Under the pieces are notes generated by a model, which worked only from the letters and a program-made list of their open reading frames with translations, was not told the DNA's origin and did no database searches. From Stentor coeruleus (taxonomy: Eukaryota; Ciliophora; Heterotrichea; Heterotrichida; Stentoridae): DNA of 64,000 nt. The DNA is taken from assembly GCA_001970955.1 (NCBI GenBank), contig MPUH01000091.1, positions 48,470 through 112,469 of the forward strand, given 5' to 3'. Shown here in pieces: positions 54,082 through 63,697 of the stretch (positions are counted from its first letter, which is position 1; each line of letters starts with the position of its first letter). Position numbers and translations under genes: made by a program.

Positions 54082-55530
54082 ATGGAAGAATCACATTTGA
54101 TTGAACTCATGAACGAAGCATGTCTAAAAAACGATATCAAGGAATTAAATTCATTATTACAAATATCACCTCATCTTATATCCCAAACAAACTCAAAACT
54201 AGGTTGGAGTGCTCTTTATCAAACAGTAATATGTGGGCATTTAGAAGCGACAAAGCTTCTTCTCCAATATAAAGCTGAGCCAAATGCTATGGATTCAAAC
54301 AACCGAACTGTATTACATCATGCAATAGACAGTGGTCAATATAATCTAGTCAAATTACTTCTTTTGAATAAAGCTGATCCAAACATTATGCCAAAAGGCA
54401 CTGAAAGTGAATCATGTTTACATATAGCTTGTTCAAGAAAAGATGACAAAATTGTTAAACTACTTCTTGAATATAAAGCAGACCCTAATATAATAAACTC
54501 AAATACAAGAAAAACTCCTTTGCATTATGCAGTGGAGGCTTCTAATAAAAAACTGGTAAAAATACTTTTGGACTATAACGCTAACCCTTATTATAAAGAT
54601 TTTTCGGAAAAGTCGCCTTTGGATTATGCTAATGATGAGATTAGAAACCAAATTGCTGGAAATATCAGATCGAAAAATGAGGAAACAGAAAAATCAACTA
54701 AAAACTCTCCTTTGCTTTTCCCATTATCAGATACAGTTGAAGATATTCCATCAATACCATTAGACAGTTTCTATACAAGCCCAGTTTCTGCAAAGTCTTC
54801 AAAACCTTTTGACACTTTTGAGAATCCAAGTTTTGTAGTTACGACGCCTTTAGAACCTGATGCTGAAAATCCTCAATTAGAACGAGCTTCAAAAGCATTT
54901 TCTTTTGGGGGAAATGGGGCAATGCTTATGACATGGTTAGAATCAGTGAAATTAGAGTTTTTATATGATCTGTTAATGATGAGTGGTTATGATGATATTG
55001 AACAAAATATTGCCCAAATGATGAGCTCAATGCCGATTACTGAAGATATGCTTGAAGATATTGGTATTGATAAACCTGGATATAGAAAAAGATTACTTGC
55101 TGCTTTAGATGAGGATGCTAGACCTTTAAAATATTCAAGAAGAAGACATAGACATCATCAATCAACACCAATTGGATGTTGTACTATACAAGGACCAAGT
55201 AATTATGGAATGATTGCTGCACCGGATTTAAAACATTGGCTTGGATCACTTAATATGCAAGCGTATTATGATAATTTTGAAAAAGCTGGATATGAAGATT
55301 TAGAACATTTACTTGCATTAATGAATTCGAAATGGCCAATTACTGAAAATGAATTGATTTATGATATTGGTGTTGTTAAACAGGGACATAGGTTTAAGAT
55401 TTTGGCGGCACTGAGGAGCGATTCGTCGTTGTTTGTTAGTTTTAAGAAAAGTCTTGCTTGGAAAAAGGATGATGTGTTTTTGGATAGGACGACTAAAACA
55501 CAGGCTTGTGGGTCTTGCTCCTTGATGTAA
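54082..55530 (+). CDS. Ankyrin-repeat, double-SAM protein with CaaX box
   Basis: 482 aa. About five ankyrin repeats at residues 5-195 (LGWSALYQTVICGHLEATKL, NRTVLHHAIDSGQYNLVKLL, KTPLHYAVEASNKKLVKILL). A Ser/Pro-rich linker comes next, then two SAM domains at about residues 283-345 (WLESVKLEFLYDLLMMSGYD ... IGIDKPGYRKRLLAAL) and 385-450 (WLGSLNMQAYYDNFEKAGYE ... IGVVKQGHRFKILAAL). The C-terminus is ACGSCSLM: CSLM is a CaaX box with Met at X, predicting farnesylation, with a second Cys nearby. Probably a membrane-tethered scaffold with SAM-mediated oligomerisation. Confidence 0.92.
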   Translation: MEESHLIELMNEACLKNDIKELNSLLQISPHLISQTNSKLGWSALYQTVICGHLEATKLLLQYKAEPNAMDSNNRTVLHHAIDSGQYNLVKLLLLNKADPNIMPKGTESESCLHIACSRKDDKIVKLLLEYKADPNIINSNTRKTPLHYAVEASNKKLVKILLDYNANPYYKDFSEKSPLDYANDEIRNQIAGNIRSKNEETEKSTKNSPLLFPLSDTVEDIPSIPLDSFYTSPVSAKSSKPFDTFENPSFVVTTPLEPDAENPQLERASKAFSFGGNGAMLMTWLESVKLEFLYDLLMMSGYDDIEQNIAQMMSSMPITEDMLEDIGIDKPGYRKRLLAALDEDARPLKYSRRRHRHHQSTPIGCCTIQGPSNYGMIAAPDLKHWLGSLNMQAYYDNFEKAGYEDLEHLLALMNSKWPITENELIYDIGVVKQGHRFKILAALRSDSSLFVSFKKSLAWKKDDVFLDRTTKTQACGSCSLM

Positions 55531-55771
55531 AGTAATAAAATTAATAATTGCCTTGTGATTGCGAAAGATTGTTTTTTATATGAGAGAATTTTATTAAGTT
55601 TTAATATAACAGAATCTTATAATATTGTATTTTCTTGTAAATATAAAATTATATCATACATTAATGCATATTCAAATAATAAAGCAACTGATTATAAGCT
55701 CAAATATTTATATATCAGCTTTAATAATATATTCAGAAAACTTTGTATTTTATGGTGTTGAAAAATATAAA

Positions 55772-57044
55772 ATGAATTCTGACGTAGTGAAAATCAAATT
55801 AGTTTTTTTGGGTCCTGAAGATTCTGGAAAAACTTCAATTATCAATAGGAATTTATATCAGAGTTTCACTGAAGATTACAATAAAACCATAGGTATCGAT
55901 TTTGTTTGTAAAACAACACATTTGGGCAATTTAACAATAAGAGCCCAATGTTGGGATTCTTCAGGTCAAGAGAGATTCATGTCTTTATTACCTTCATATA
56001 CAAGACAGTCAAATGGTATCATTATAGTTTTTGATAGCTCAAAAAGGGAAAGCTTCGAAAAAGCTAAGCAGAATTATGGTGATAGTGTGAATATAGAAGG
56101 TGCGAAAGTATTTATCATGGCAAATAAAATCGATCTAAATAATATTCAAGTAGAAGCTGAAGAAGTAGAGAGTTTTTTTAAAGGAAAAGTTTATTACGTC
56201 AGTGCCAAAACTGGAGAAGGAGTAGAATCAGCATATTTAGACATTTTAAAATCATGCACAAGTAATGAAGAAAATAAGACTGAAAACCAAGAAATACATT
56301 TGAAATCTAATGAAGAATCTAATCCTTCAACAACAAAAGACTTAAATACTACTGAAGCCCCAAGTATCTCCTTAAATCAAGATGATCAAATTCTTACAAC
56401 AACTTCAGATCCAGTTGAAACTCAACAAATAAAGCCATCAGAAGAAGAAGAAGCAAAAACTGAAGAAAAAACAGAATCTTCAAATTGTAAATACAAAGTT
56501 GTATTTTTAGGTGGTGAAAGATCAGGGAAAACTTCTTTAATAACGAAAAAAGTCTTTGATAGTTTTACTGATGAAGTCTACCAGCCTACTATTGGAGCAG
56601 ATTTTCTTAGCAAAAGTATGAATGTATGCGATAAAGAGATTATATTACAACTGTGGGATATTTCAGGAAGTAGTAGATTTAAATCTTTGCAAAAATGCTA
56701 TGTTAGACAATTATCTGCAATGATACTTGTTTTTGACTGTACAAGCAGGGATAGCTATGAACAGGCTAAAATTTTATATGAAGAGTTAAAACCTGAAACT
56801 CCAAAAGATGCTTTATTTTATGTATTCGGGACAAAAATCGACCTTAATGATATTCAAGTGCATTTCGATGAAGTAAAAAATTATTTCGGCTGGCCAGTTT
56901 ATTATGTTAGTTCAAAGACTGGAGAAGGAATAAATGCAGCTTTTATGGAAATTTGCAATGGTTTAATANTATGTTAGTTCAAAGACTGGAGAAGGAATAA
57001 ATGCAGCTTTTATGGAAATTTGCAATGGTTTAATAGGAAGTTAA
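55772..57044 (+). CDS. Tandem Rab-like GTPase protein, split by an assembly duplication
   Basis: Collapsing the 66-bp duplication around N56969 gives one 401-aa frame ending ICNGLIGS-TAA. Two complete Rab/Ras-type G domains are separated by an acidic Ser/Thr/Glu-rich linker of about 65 residues. Domain 1 (from residue 7): GPEDSGKTS, WDSSGQERF, NKID, SAK. Domain 2 (P-loop near residue 247): GGERSGKTS, WDISGSSRF, TKID, SSK. In domain 2 the switch II Gln is Ser, expected to weaken GTP hydrolysis. No C-terminal Cys, so no prenylation. The ATG at 55772 is preferred over upstream in-frame codons because the first G domain starts seven residues later. Confidence 0.88.
56903..57035. repeat. 66-bp exact direct duplication around an N (assembly artefact)
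   Basis: Copies at 56903-56968 and 56970-57035 flank a single N. Collapsing them restores the C-terminus of the tandem Rab protein. Confidence 0.9.
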
Positions 57045-57309
57045 TAGATTATAAGCTTTCTTTAGCTATTTGTTAAACTAATACATATCCCGCATTTAAA
57101 AGATACTCATATGATTTATTTATACCATTTTCAGACAAAAGTATATCTTTAATATATTAATTGAATTTACAAAAAATTATAAACAAAAATTTCAGTATTT
57201 AAAGTGAAACTTAATAAAAACATTAAAATATCCATTAATCAATTTATCACATCTCCAAATCTAAAAAATTCCCATCAAATCCTCAATATTTTATTAAAAT
57301 TATACAATA

Positions 57310-58038
57310 ATGGCTTTATCTGGTCTAAAAAGTAATTTAGAAGACTCTGATAGTGACTCAGAGCCAGAGTTTTTACAATACAAAGTAGTAATACTAGGCG
57401 ATGGGACAGTAGGTAAAACAAGTCTTTGCATGTCTTTAAACGAAGCTCAATTCCAACCAAAATACAAACAAACCATCGGCTTAGATTTCTTTGTCAAGCG
57501 TATCGAGCTTCCAAACAGTATCCACGTAGCTTTACAAATCTGGGATATCGGTGGTCAAAGTATAGGTTCAAAAATGCTTAATACTTACATTTATGGGGCA
57601 AAAGCTATAGTTTTTATATACGACATTACCAATTATCAAAGCTTTGTGAATATAGAAGAATGGCTTCAAGTCGTTAAAACAACTTATTCATCAAGTGAAA
57701 TGCCTTATTTAGCTATTATTGGCAATAAAACTGATCTTTTTCATATGCAAGCTGTAAAACTAGATAAACATAATACTTTTGCTGAACAATATTCTATGTA
57801 TTCTTATTTGGTAAGTGCTAAAACTGGTGATCAGGTTTTTACATCTTTTTATAGAATAGCTGCTGATTTGAGTGGTGTGATTTTGACAAGTAATGATATT
57901 GAGTCTTCGCAAAAAGTTATTAAAGCAGAAATCGTCACTTATGCTAATGAAGTAAAACCACCTTTGCAAAAACCTAGTCCTGTATTGGTTGTTGAGGAAA
58001 AAACTGTGAAGAAAAAGAAAAAGTGTAGTATTTTTTAG
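57310..58038 (+). CDS. RAB28: RAB28 small GTPase
   Basis: 242 aa. P-loop GDGTVGKTS at residue 30, switch II WDIGGQ (the distinctive Rab28 form) followed by SIGSKMLNTYIYGAKA, then YDITNYQSF, GNKTD and SAKTGDQVF. After the G domain, IESSQKVIKAEIV matches the Rab28 C-terminal helix. It ends in a polybasic run and CSIF, a CaaX box, as in animal Rab28, which is prenylated at a CaaX rather than a double-Cys motif. Rab28 is a BBSome/IFT-associated GTPase. Start after an AATTATACAATA string. Confidence 0.96.
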   Translation: MALSGLKSNLEDSDSDSEPEFLQYKVVILGDGTVGKTSLCMSLNEAQFQPKYKQTIGLDFFVKRIELPNSIHVALQIWDIGGQSIGSKMLNTYIYGAKAIVFIYDITNYQSFVNIEEWLQVVKTTYSSSEMPYLAIIGNKTDLFHMQAVKLDKHNTFAEQYSMYSYLVSAKTGDQVFTSFYRIAADLSGVILTSNDIESSQKVIKAEIVTYANEVKPPLQKPSPVLVVEEKTVKKKKKCSIF

Positions 58039-58684
58039 AGTAAAAATAAGACTTGGGATTTTATGATTTAGATTAAGTTTTGGGTTTTTGATTGGTTAGA
58101 TTTTATTTTTTGTGTTTGGTTTATAAAAATTTTTTTCTTTTAGGTTTTGTGGTTTTGGTAGAGTTAGCAAAATCATGAGTTAGTTTAATAGTTAGGAAAA
58201 TTATCTGTGAAGTTATTGGTGGCAGTGATAAAAATTACTGTTGAAATTTAAACTTATTTGTTGTGTATCAAATTCTGATCAAGTCTAAATTAATCTTGGC
58301 AATTTTATTGAAAATAAAAAAAATCTCTCTGATATTAATTTTATGTTTAGCACCTAAATCTAATAAAGCCTTACAACAATTTACTCTTTCCTGTTTTTTA
58401 TTCAAAGGCTGCATTTTCAAACTTTTTACATCAAAATATGCTAATTTCTATATGAAAAGTATTTTAACTAAACAACAACTAAGATTAAAAATCATGCTTA
58501 TTCAGCTAATTTATCAAAACTACACACAAAAAATCTTCCTCAACAAAAAAACTCTTAAACATCAATGAAAAAACTATTGAAAAAGTGATGCTTAAAAACT
58601 AATAATAATACATTATCAAAAATATCCTAGAAAACCTAGTATTTCAAGCATAAAACATAATTATTAAAGAAAAATAAGGATAAA
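58039..58684. other. Intergenic, 0.65 kb
   Basis: Convergent spacer. G/T-rich after RAB28, then A/C-rich. A 101-codon stop-free frame (58263-58568) begins at GTG and lacks recognisable features. Confidence 0.5.
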
Positions 58685-59248
58685 TTACATTAAATTCTCA
58701 ATCTGCAAGACCTTTAACTCGGTAAAGAGTTTGTAAGTTAAAGCAAGTGTTCGGTAAATTATCATTGGCAAAACCGCAGCAACTACTGAAATAGGAAATA
58801 GTTTCGCTGCTATTCCAATATACAACTTAACCGCGCCGACGATCTTCCTTGAAATCAGATCATTTTTATGCGAGTGGATTGTTTGGTCATAAATAAACAA
58901 AAAAAGATGACGTAGCAAGCTATTGAACTTATAAGCTAAGAATACAATAATAGGGATATTCAAAAGTACTCCGTACGCAATATTTGAATTCCCGATTTTT
59001 TTAAAGATCTGCAAGGGTTTTAAATACTTTGCATTTGCTTTGAATTCATAATTACATAACTCGCAATGTAATCCTGTGTTTTTTGTCTGATTTTCCTTTC
59101 TAAGTAACATTGTATATTCAAATGGGTACTTTTCTTTAAGCCATCTTGTTAAACAGCTCTGATGTATGTGCTTTATAGTCCCATTACAGCGACATGGGGT
59201 AACTAATGCACCTTTTTCGCTATTAAAACAGATCCTGCATTCTGACAT
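58685..59248 (-). CDS. RING-CH (MARCH-like) membrane E3 ligase
   Basis: 187 aa. An N-terminal C4HC3 RING-CH finger starts at residue 4: CRICFNSEKGALVTPCRCNG, then HIHQSCLTRWL and CELCNYEF near residue 66. The insertion between the ligand pairs is longer than in human MARCH proteins. Two or three hydrophobic segments follow (about residues 92-115 and 140-175), so it is probably membrane-anchored with the finger facing the cytosol. Ubiquitin ligase for membrane cargo by family analogy. TAA stop. Confidence 0.92.
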   Translation of the reverse strand: MSECRICFNSEKGALVTPCRCNGTIKHIHQSCLTRWLKEKYPFEYTMLLRKENQTKNTGLHCELCNYEFKANAKYLKPLQIFKKIGNSNIAYGVLLNIPIIVFLAYKFNSLLRHLFLFIYDQTIHSHKNDLISRKIVGAVKLYIGIAAKLFPISVVAAVLPMIIYRTLALTYKLFTELKVLQIENLM

Positions 59249-60573
59249 ATTAGTTTATCCATAAGATTTCCATCATATTCCCCCACAAAAAAAATTCTTT
59301 ATCAGTTTCTTATGAGAACACCTGAAATTGTTTATAATAAAAGGATTTTTTTTGTGGACTTTTTAGAGAATCACTATGAGGGGAGAACAAAGTTATGATG
59401 AGGGGTTTTTTAATATAATTTGAAAGGATAGGATAATATTTTAAGGGTTTTTTTTAAGTTTAGGATTAAATGTGTATGGAAATGATTTAGATTAAAAAAT
59501 TAGAGTGGTTTAGGATTTTAGGGTATTTGGACTTGAGGATATAGCTTTTGAAGAGCTTATTTTGAATGGGAGTTTTAGATAAAGAAAGTTTTGTTGGATG
59601 ATTATGATTTTTTGACGGATTTGAAAGGGAATGAGATAAGAAGAATTAGATTATAAGTTTTTGGATGATGTGATGAAAAGAATGGAATATTAAGAAAAAT
59701 TATTATGTAATTTGAATGTATATACAAAGTTTCAAGTGGAGTGTTTTAGTAAATAGTTGATTATGTTGTAGGATTTTAATAGGGTAAAGGGATTAGTTAG
59801 AAACTTTATAATACTAGTTAATAGAGATTTATGATGTTTTACTTTAAATACTTTATGATTTAGAGTTTTATAGTTTATGTTTATCAAATTAATGGTTTTT
59901 CAGATAATTTATGGTAATTTTAAACTAAAATGCTGGATTAATCATGTAAAAGATTAGAAATAGTCAAAAAATCCTCAATTATTCTTGTAGATATGAAATT
60001 GGGCCTATTTAATTCAATACACTCTTAGTGGCTTAAATACCCATAAGATTTTATAGCTTTCCAGTTGTTTATAGATTCATTTATGCTAGAAACCTATACA
60101 TAATTGATATTTGAAAATTATTAAGCGTCAATTATTTCTCTGATTATAATTATTGAAAATAATACTTAAAGTCATTCACTTTTTATAGTTATAAATAAAA
60201 ATTTCAAAAAAAATATAAAAATCAGTAAGATTATACATTCTTTATCATAAAATCTTGATCTATATCTCTTGATAAATACCCTTAGTCATATTCCCCCTTT
60301 GAATCTAAAGGGTAATTTCAATAAATATACAAAAAATCACAATGCTTTACCATAATTAATCTATAACCATAATATCATGCCAAATCATCCATACTTCTCT
60401 TCACATTTCTCCCATTTAAAATCATTAACTAATCATTATAGCATATTTTCTATATGACTCTCATTTTTTTTTACTACTTACCTAAAAAACTATAAAATCC
60501 AAACTAACTAATTTTTTTAATACATATATTTATATCTTACTATATAAAGATTTTAGATATGCAGATTTGTAAG
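59249..60573. other. Intergenic, 1.3 kb
   Basis: G-rich on plus at 59340-59800 (upstream of the MARCH-like gene), then plain AT, then C-rich near 60240-60440 (downstream of the next minus-strand gene). Nothing recognised. Confidence 0.65.
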
Positions 60574-61296
60574 TTAAAGCATTCGTTTTCGTAACCCTGG
60601 GCTTTTACGCATGTCATTTTGTCCTTCTATACCTCTATTAACTAAAGAACTTTGTCTATGCTTAGCAGCTGAAGTAGCAGGCCTAGCCTCAAATTCATCA
60701 TTAAAAATCGGGATATCCTCTTGTTGCTTAAATCCTTCATCAGCATTTTCATGTAAAGCAGCATCTAACCCTTGACCGAATTGTGGTCTAAATACAATTT
60801 TCCTATGTTTGATTTCATTTTGGACTGCATCTTTCATTTGCGATTTGTTGAGTTTTGGAAACACAGTCTTCCGCTGCTGGACTATAAAATTTGGTATATC
60901 CCAGGTTTTTGCTAGGTCATTGTATGTGGATTTTTGTTTAATTTTCATTAGTTCGTTTATATCAAGGAAGCGAGATACTATATTATTTAAAAACTCTATT
61001 TCCTTTGCATTTGAGTCTAAAACATTGAGTAGCTGATTTTTTTCTTCAGTAAGTTCTTTTAATTTAATAGTATAGTGATCGGCACTTACAATGGATGAAG
61101 CTAGATCTGCAAAGTCTCTGATTTGTGGGGTATGGGAGTTACTGCTCATGCTTGAAATGTTATTATAGTCGGTTTCTTTATTTGATTCAACTCGGCTGCA
61201 ACAAATTATTGAGTTTTTTCTGTTTTTAAGGACTTTCCTAGATCTTATTCTTTTCTTTCCATCCTTGTCTTCTAACTTATCTTGAAAACTAAACAT
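60574..61296 (-). CDS. Coiled-coil protein, unrecognised
   Basis: 240 aa. Strongly basic N-terminus (KDGKKRIRSRKVLKNRKNSI) followed by a CC pair, a coiled coil at about residues 75-112 (HYTIKLKELTEEKNQLLNVL) and a C-terminal half with YNDLAKTWDIPNFIVQQRKT and short charged motifs. It ends in a basic KSPGLRKRML. No catalytic or membrane feature. Family not recognised. Confidence 0.8.
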   Translation of the reverse strand: MFSFQDKLEDKDGKKRIRSRKVLKNRKNSIICCSRVESNKETDYNNISSMSSNSHTPQIRDFADLASSIVSADHYTIKLKELTEEKNQLLNVLDSNAKEIEFLNNIVSRFLDINELMKIKQKSTYNDLAKTWDIPNFIVQQRKTVFPKLNKSQMKDAVQNEIKHRKIVFRPQFGQGLDAALHENADEGFKQQEDIPIFNDEFEARPATSAAKHRQSSLVNRGIEGQNDMRKSPGLRKRML

Positions 61297-62294
61297 CTTT
61301 AGATTTGACTAAAATTATGAATGGCACAACTATATATAACCATAGAGATTATGTGTCATGATAAATGTATTTATGTTAGGATTCAGAAAGCCTAAAATCT
61401 TAATGGAAAAGTATCTGAGAAGTTTATATAGGTTTAATATATGAATTAAGTATAAAAAGTAGATATGATATGCGAGAAAAATATTGTCAAGGTTTGTAAA
61501 TGTTCTTATAAAATATTATGTGAAAATCAATAAGCTTTGTAAACTTTAAAAATGCAAAGTTTAGATTTAAAATTGTTCTTCACAAATTATACTTTTAGAG
61601 AATTGAATAATATAAAAATGATAAGCTTATAGATTAAATAATTTACAATTAGTAGCATAATCAACTATAGTATTAGAGAAAATATTAGGTCAATATTCGG
61701 ATCTGAATCAATCTTATGGTTAAGCAATCTGATAAATTATAGTAAATACATTAAACATAAAAATGATTACCCGTTTTAGCATATGTTTTTTCTTTAAAAT
61801 ACCCGAATCCATTTATAAACTTTATTCTAAATCATCATAAACTCTATCTAATTCATCCAATCCACTCAAATCATCAATTTTCCAGAACAAAAAAGTTTTT
61901 CACAACCTTATTAATATTTTATTATCAACAGAAATAAAGCATAATATTAATTCACCTTTTCTCTAAATTCCACACAAAAATCTTCAAAAATTCTTATATT
62001 ATTACTTTTTTTCCTTTATAATACTCAATATTAAAACAAATACAATAATATACCTACTAATATATTTTCCTCATAAACCTCATTCTTTTATCACACTCCT
62101 AACCATAAACAAAAAAAAAACCTGCTAAAATCTTATAATCCAAAAAACCCAAAAAAAAAAAAAATTTTCTCTACCATCATCTACAAAAAATTCCATCAGC
62201 CCATATTACATTTTTATCTAAAAACATAAACTATTCTAAATTTTTATACTCAGTCCTCAGAATTTTCCAAGAAAGTATTTATAAATCTATTACT
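61297..62294. other. Intergenic, 1.0 kb
   Basis: AT-rich. The right part (61840-62260) is C/A-rich with several long A runs, fitting the downstream flank of a minus-strand gene. Nothing recognised. Confidence 0.65.
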
Positions 62295-62819
62295 TTACTT
62301 TTTATCTCCTAAAAGAGCTTCTGCTTGGACTTTTGATACGAATCTGCCTTTAACCCTTACTCTCTGATCTGCAACCTTTTTCCTACACATATAAGAAATT
62401 TTTTTCTTAAAGTTCCTATGTTTCCTTTTTTCTAGGAATTTTTGAACTTTAATCCTTCTTTCTTCAATTGATATTGTCCCGATTTTGTTGTTTGGGTTGA
62501 TAAAACTTGGCTTTGTCATTGCCCTTGGGGTCTGTTGTTCATCACCTTCAACTTGTGGCATTGCAGGGTCAAATGGTATTGGCATCCACTGTTTAACTTC
62601 TTCTTGTAGGTTTTGAAAAGCCTGGTCAAACATTTGCATAAAATTTGTTGTGTCCATGCCTTCAAAATCAGTTAACATAGGAAAAGTTTGAAAGTCTCTT
62701 GGAAATAATTCTGTGTTGTAGTTTTCAAAGCCTGGGACGAGAAAATTAGGCAGCTCGTTTGGCAAGAATGCCGGTTCGTAGCCTTCAAAACCTTCTTGTA
62801 TGTAATTGTTATTAAACAT
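62295..62819 (-). CDS. CCT-domain protein
   Basis: 174 aa. The N-terminal two-thirds is rich in Phe, Pro, Asp and Glu (an acidic-hydrophobic, activation-domain-like composition). Residues 118-165 form a CCT motif: EERRIKVQKFLEKRKHRNFK, then KKISYMCRKKVADQRVRVKG and RFVSK. This basic block defines plant CONSTANS/TOC1-type regulators, where it mediates DNA and NF-Y binding. Here it stands alone without B-box, GATA or response-regulator domains. Probably a nuclear regulator; its target is unknown. Confidence 0.9.
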   Translation of the reverse strand: MFNNNYIQEGFEGYEPAFLPNELPNFLVPGFENYNTELFPRDFQTFPMLTDFEGMDTTNFMQMFDQAFQNLQEEVKQWMPIPFDPAMPQVEGDEQQTPRAMTKPSFINPNNKIGTISIEERRIKVQKFLEKRKHRNFKKKISYMCRKKVADQRVRVKGRFVSKVQAEALLGDKK

Positions 62820-63697
62820 TATAGAGAGTTATTTTAGCTGAAACTACACTGGCAAAAATCTATAGGAAGTTTATGAAGATGGAAAGTTAGGTTTGTTTTT
62901 GCTTTACTAAATGTTGTATATAAGGTTTTGTATAGGATTTTCATATAGATTTATTAATGAAACTTTAGTGTTGTCAGATATTAGGAGAAAAAAGAAGATG
63001 TAGATTTGGAGAAAGTAAAGAGGATGATTAAGATAAGGAGAGCTTATGTTGAAATAAGAGAGACTGGGTTTTTTAATTTTAGATTTTATTAGAAGTGCTA
63101 GGATTGATGATTTCATGTGTTAAAGAGATTAGAATATGAGAAACAATTTGGTCGAGGAGTTGATCATGTTTCATATATAAAAGACTTATTAAATATTCCT
63201 CTCAGTTTTTGTAAGCTCTATGCCTATTCAAAAGTTTTCTATACTTAAACGTGTCTTTAAAATACTACAAAAACTATATGGAATTCTTATATAAAACTAA
63301 TCTTTATTATATTAATTATGCAAATCCTAAAAGTTTATTACTACCAGGACGAATTTTCACAAGTCAAAAATCCCGCTTCCAGTTTGGCTTAAAAATTACT
63401 TAAAAGCTCATTGCCATTCTATTATCCACTCCTAAACCCAATTCCCTCAGACTAACTAATTTTTTTCAAACACTTATTTTATCCCAAAACATCAAATATC
63501 TTAAATTATTTCATATAAAAAACCCATTCTTTCCCATACTTCCTTCCACTTTTTACTATACAAAATCTCTATCAAGGCCCTTTAAAAAATCTTTATATAA
63601 TCCAATTCACCACATCCTAATCTTAACATAAATTTCTATCAAAAAAGCCTTTCAAAAATTAACTTCAGCCGAGTCGCCATTGCAATTTTAACCACAA
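62820..63697. other. Intergenic, 0.9 kb, divergent promoters
   Basis: G-rich on plus at 62870-63130 (upstream of the CCT gene), C-rich and G-poor at 63400-63660 (upstream of RACK1). It holds both promoters; no gene seen. Confidence 0.65.

Noticed and set aside
58263-58568. 101-codon stop-free frame starting at GTG
   Set aside because: No ATG start, no recognisable domain, and the composition matches the downstream flank of the minus-strand MARCH-like gene. Long for chance, but unsupported.
62907-63116. 69-codon minus-strand ORF upstream of the CCT gene
   Set aside because: Lies in the G-rich promoter flank; Ile/Ser/Lys-rich translation without similarity.
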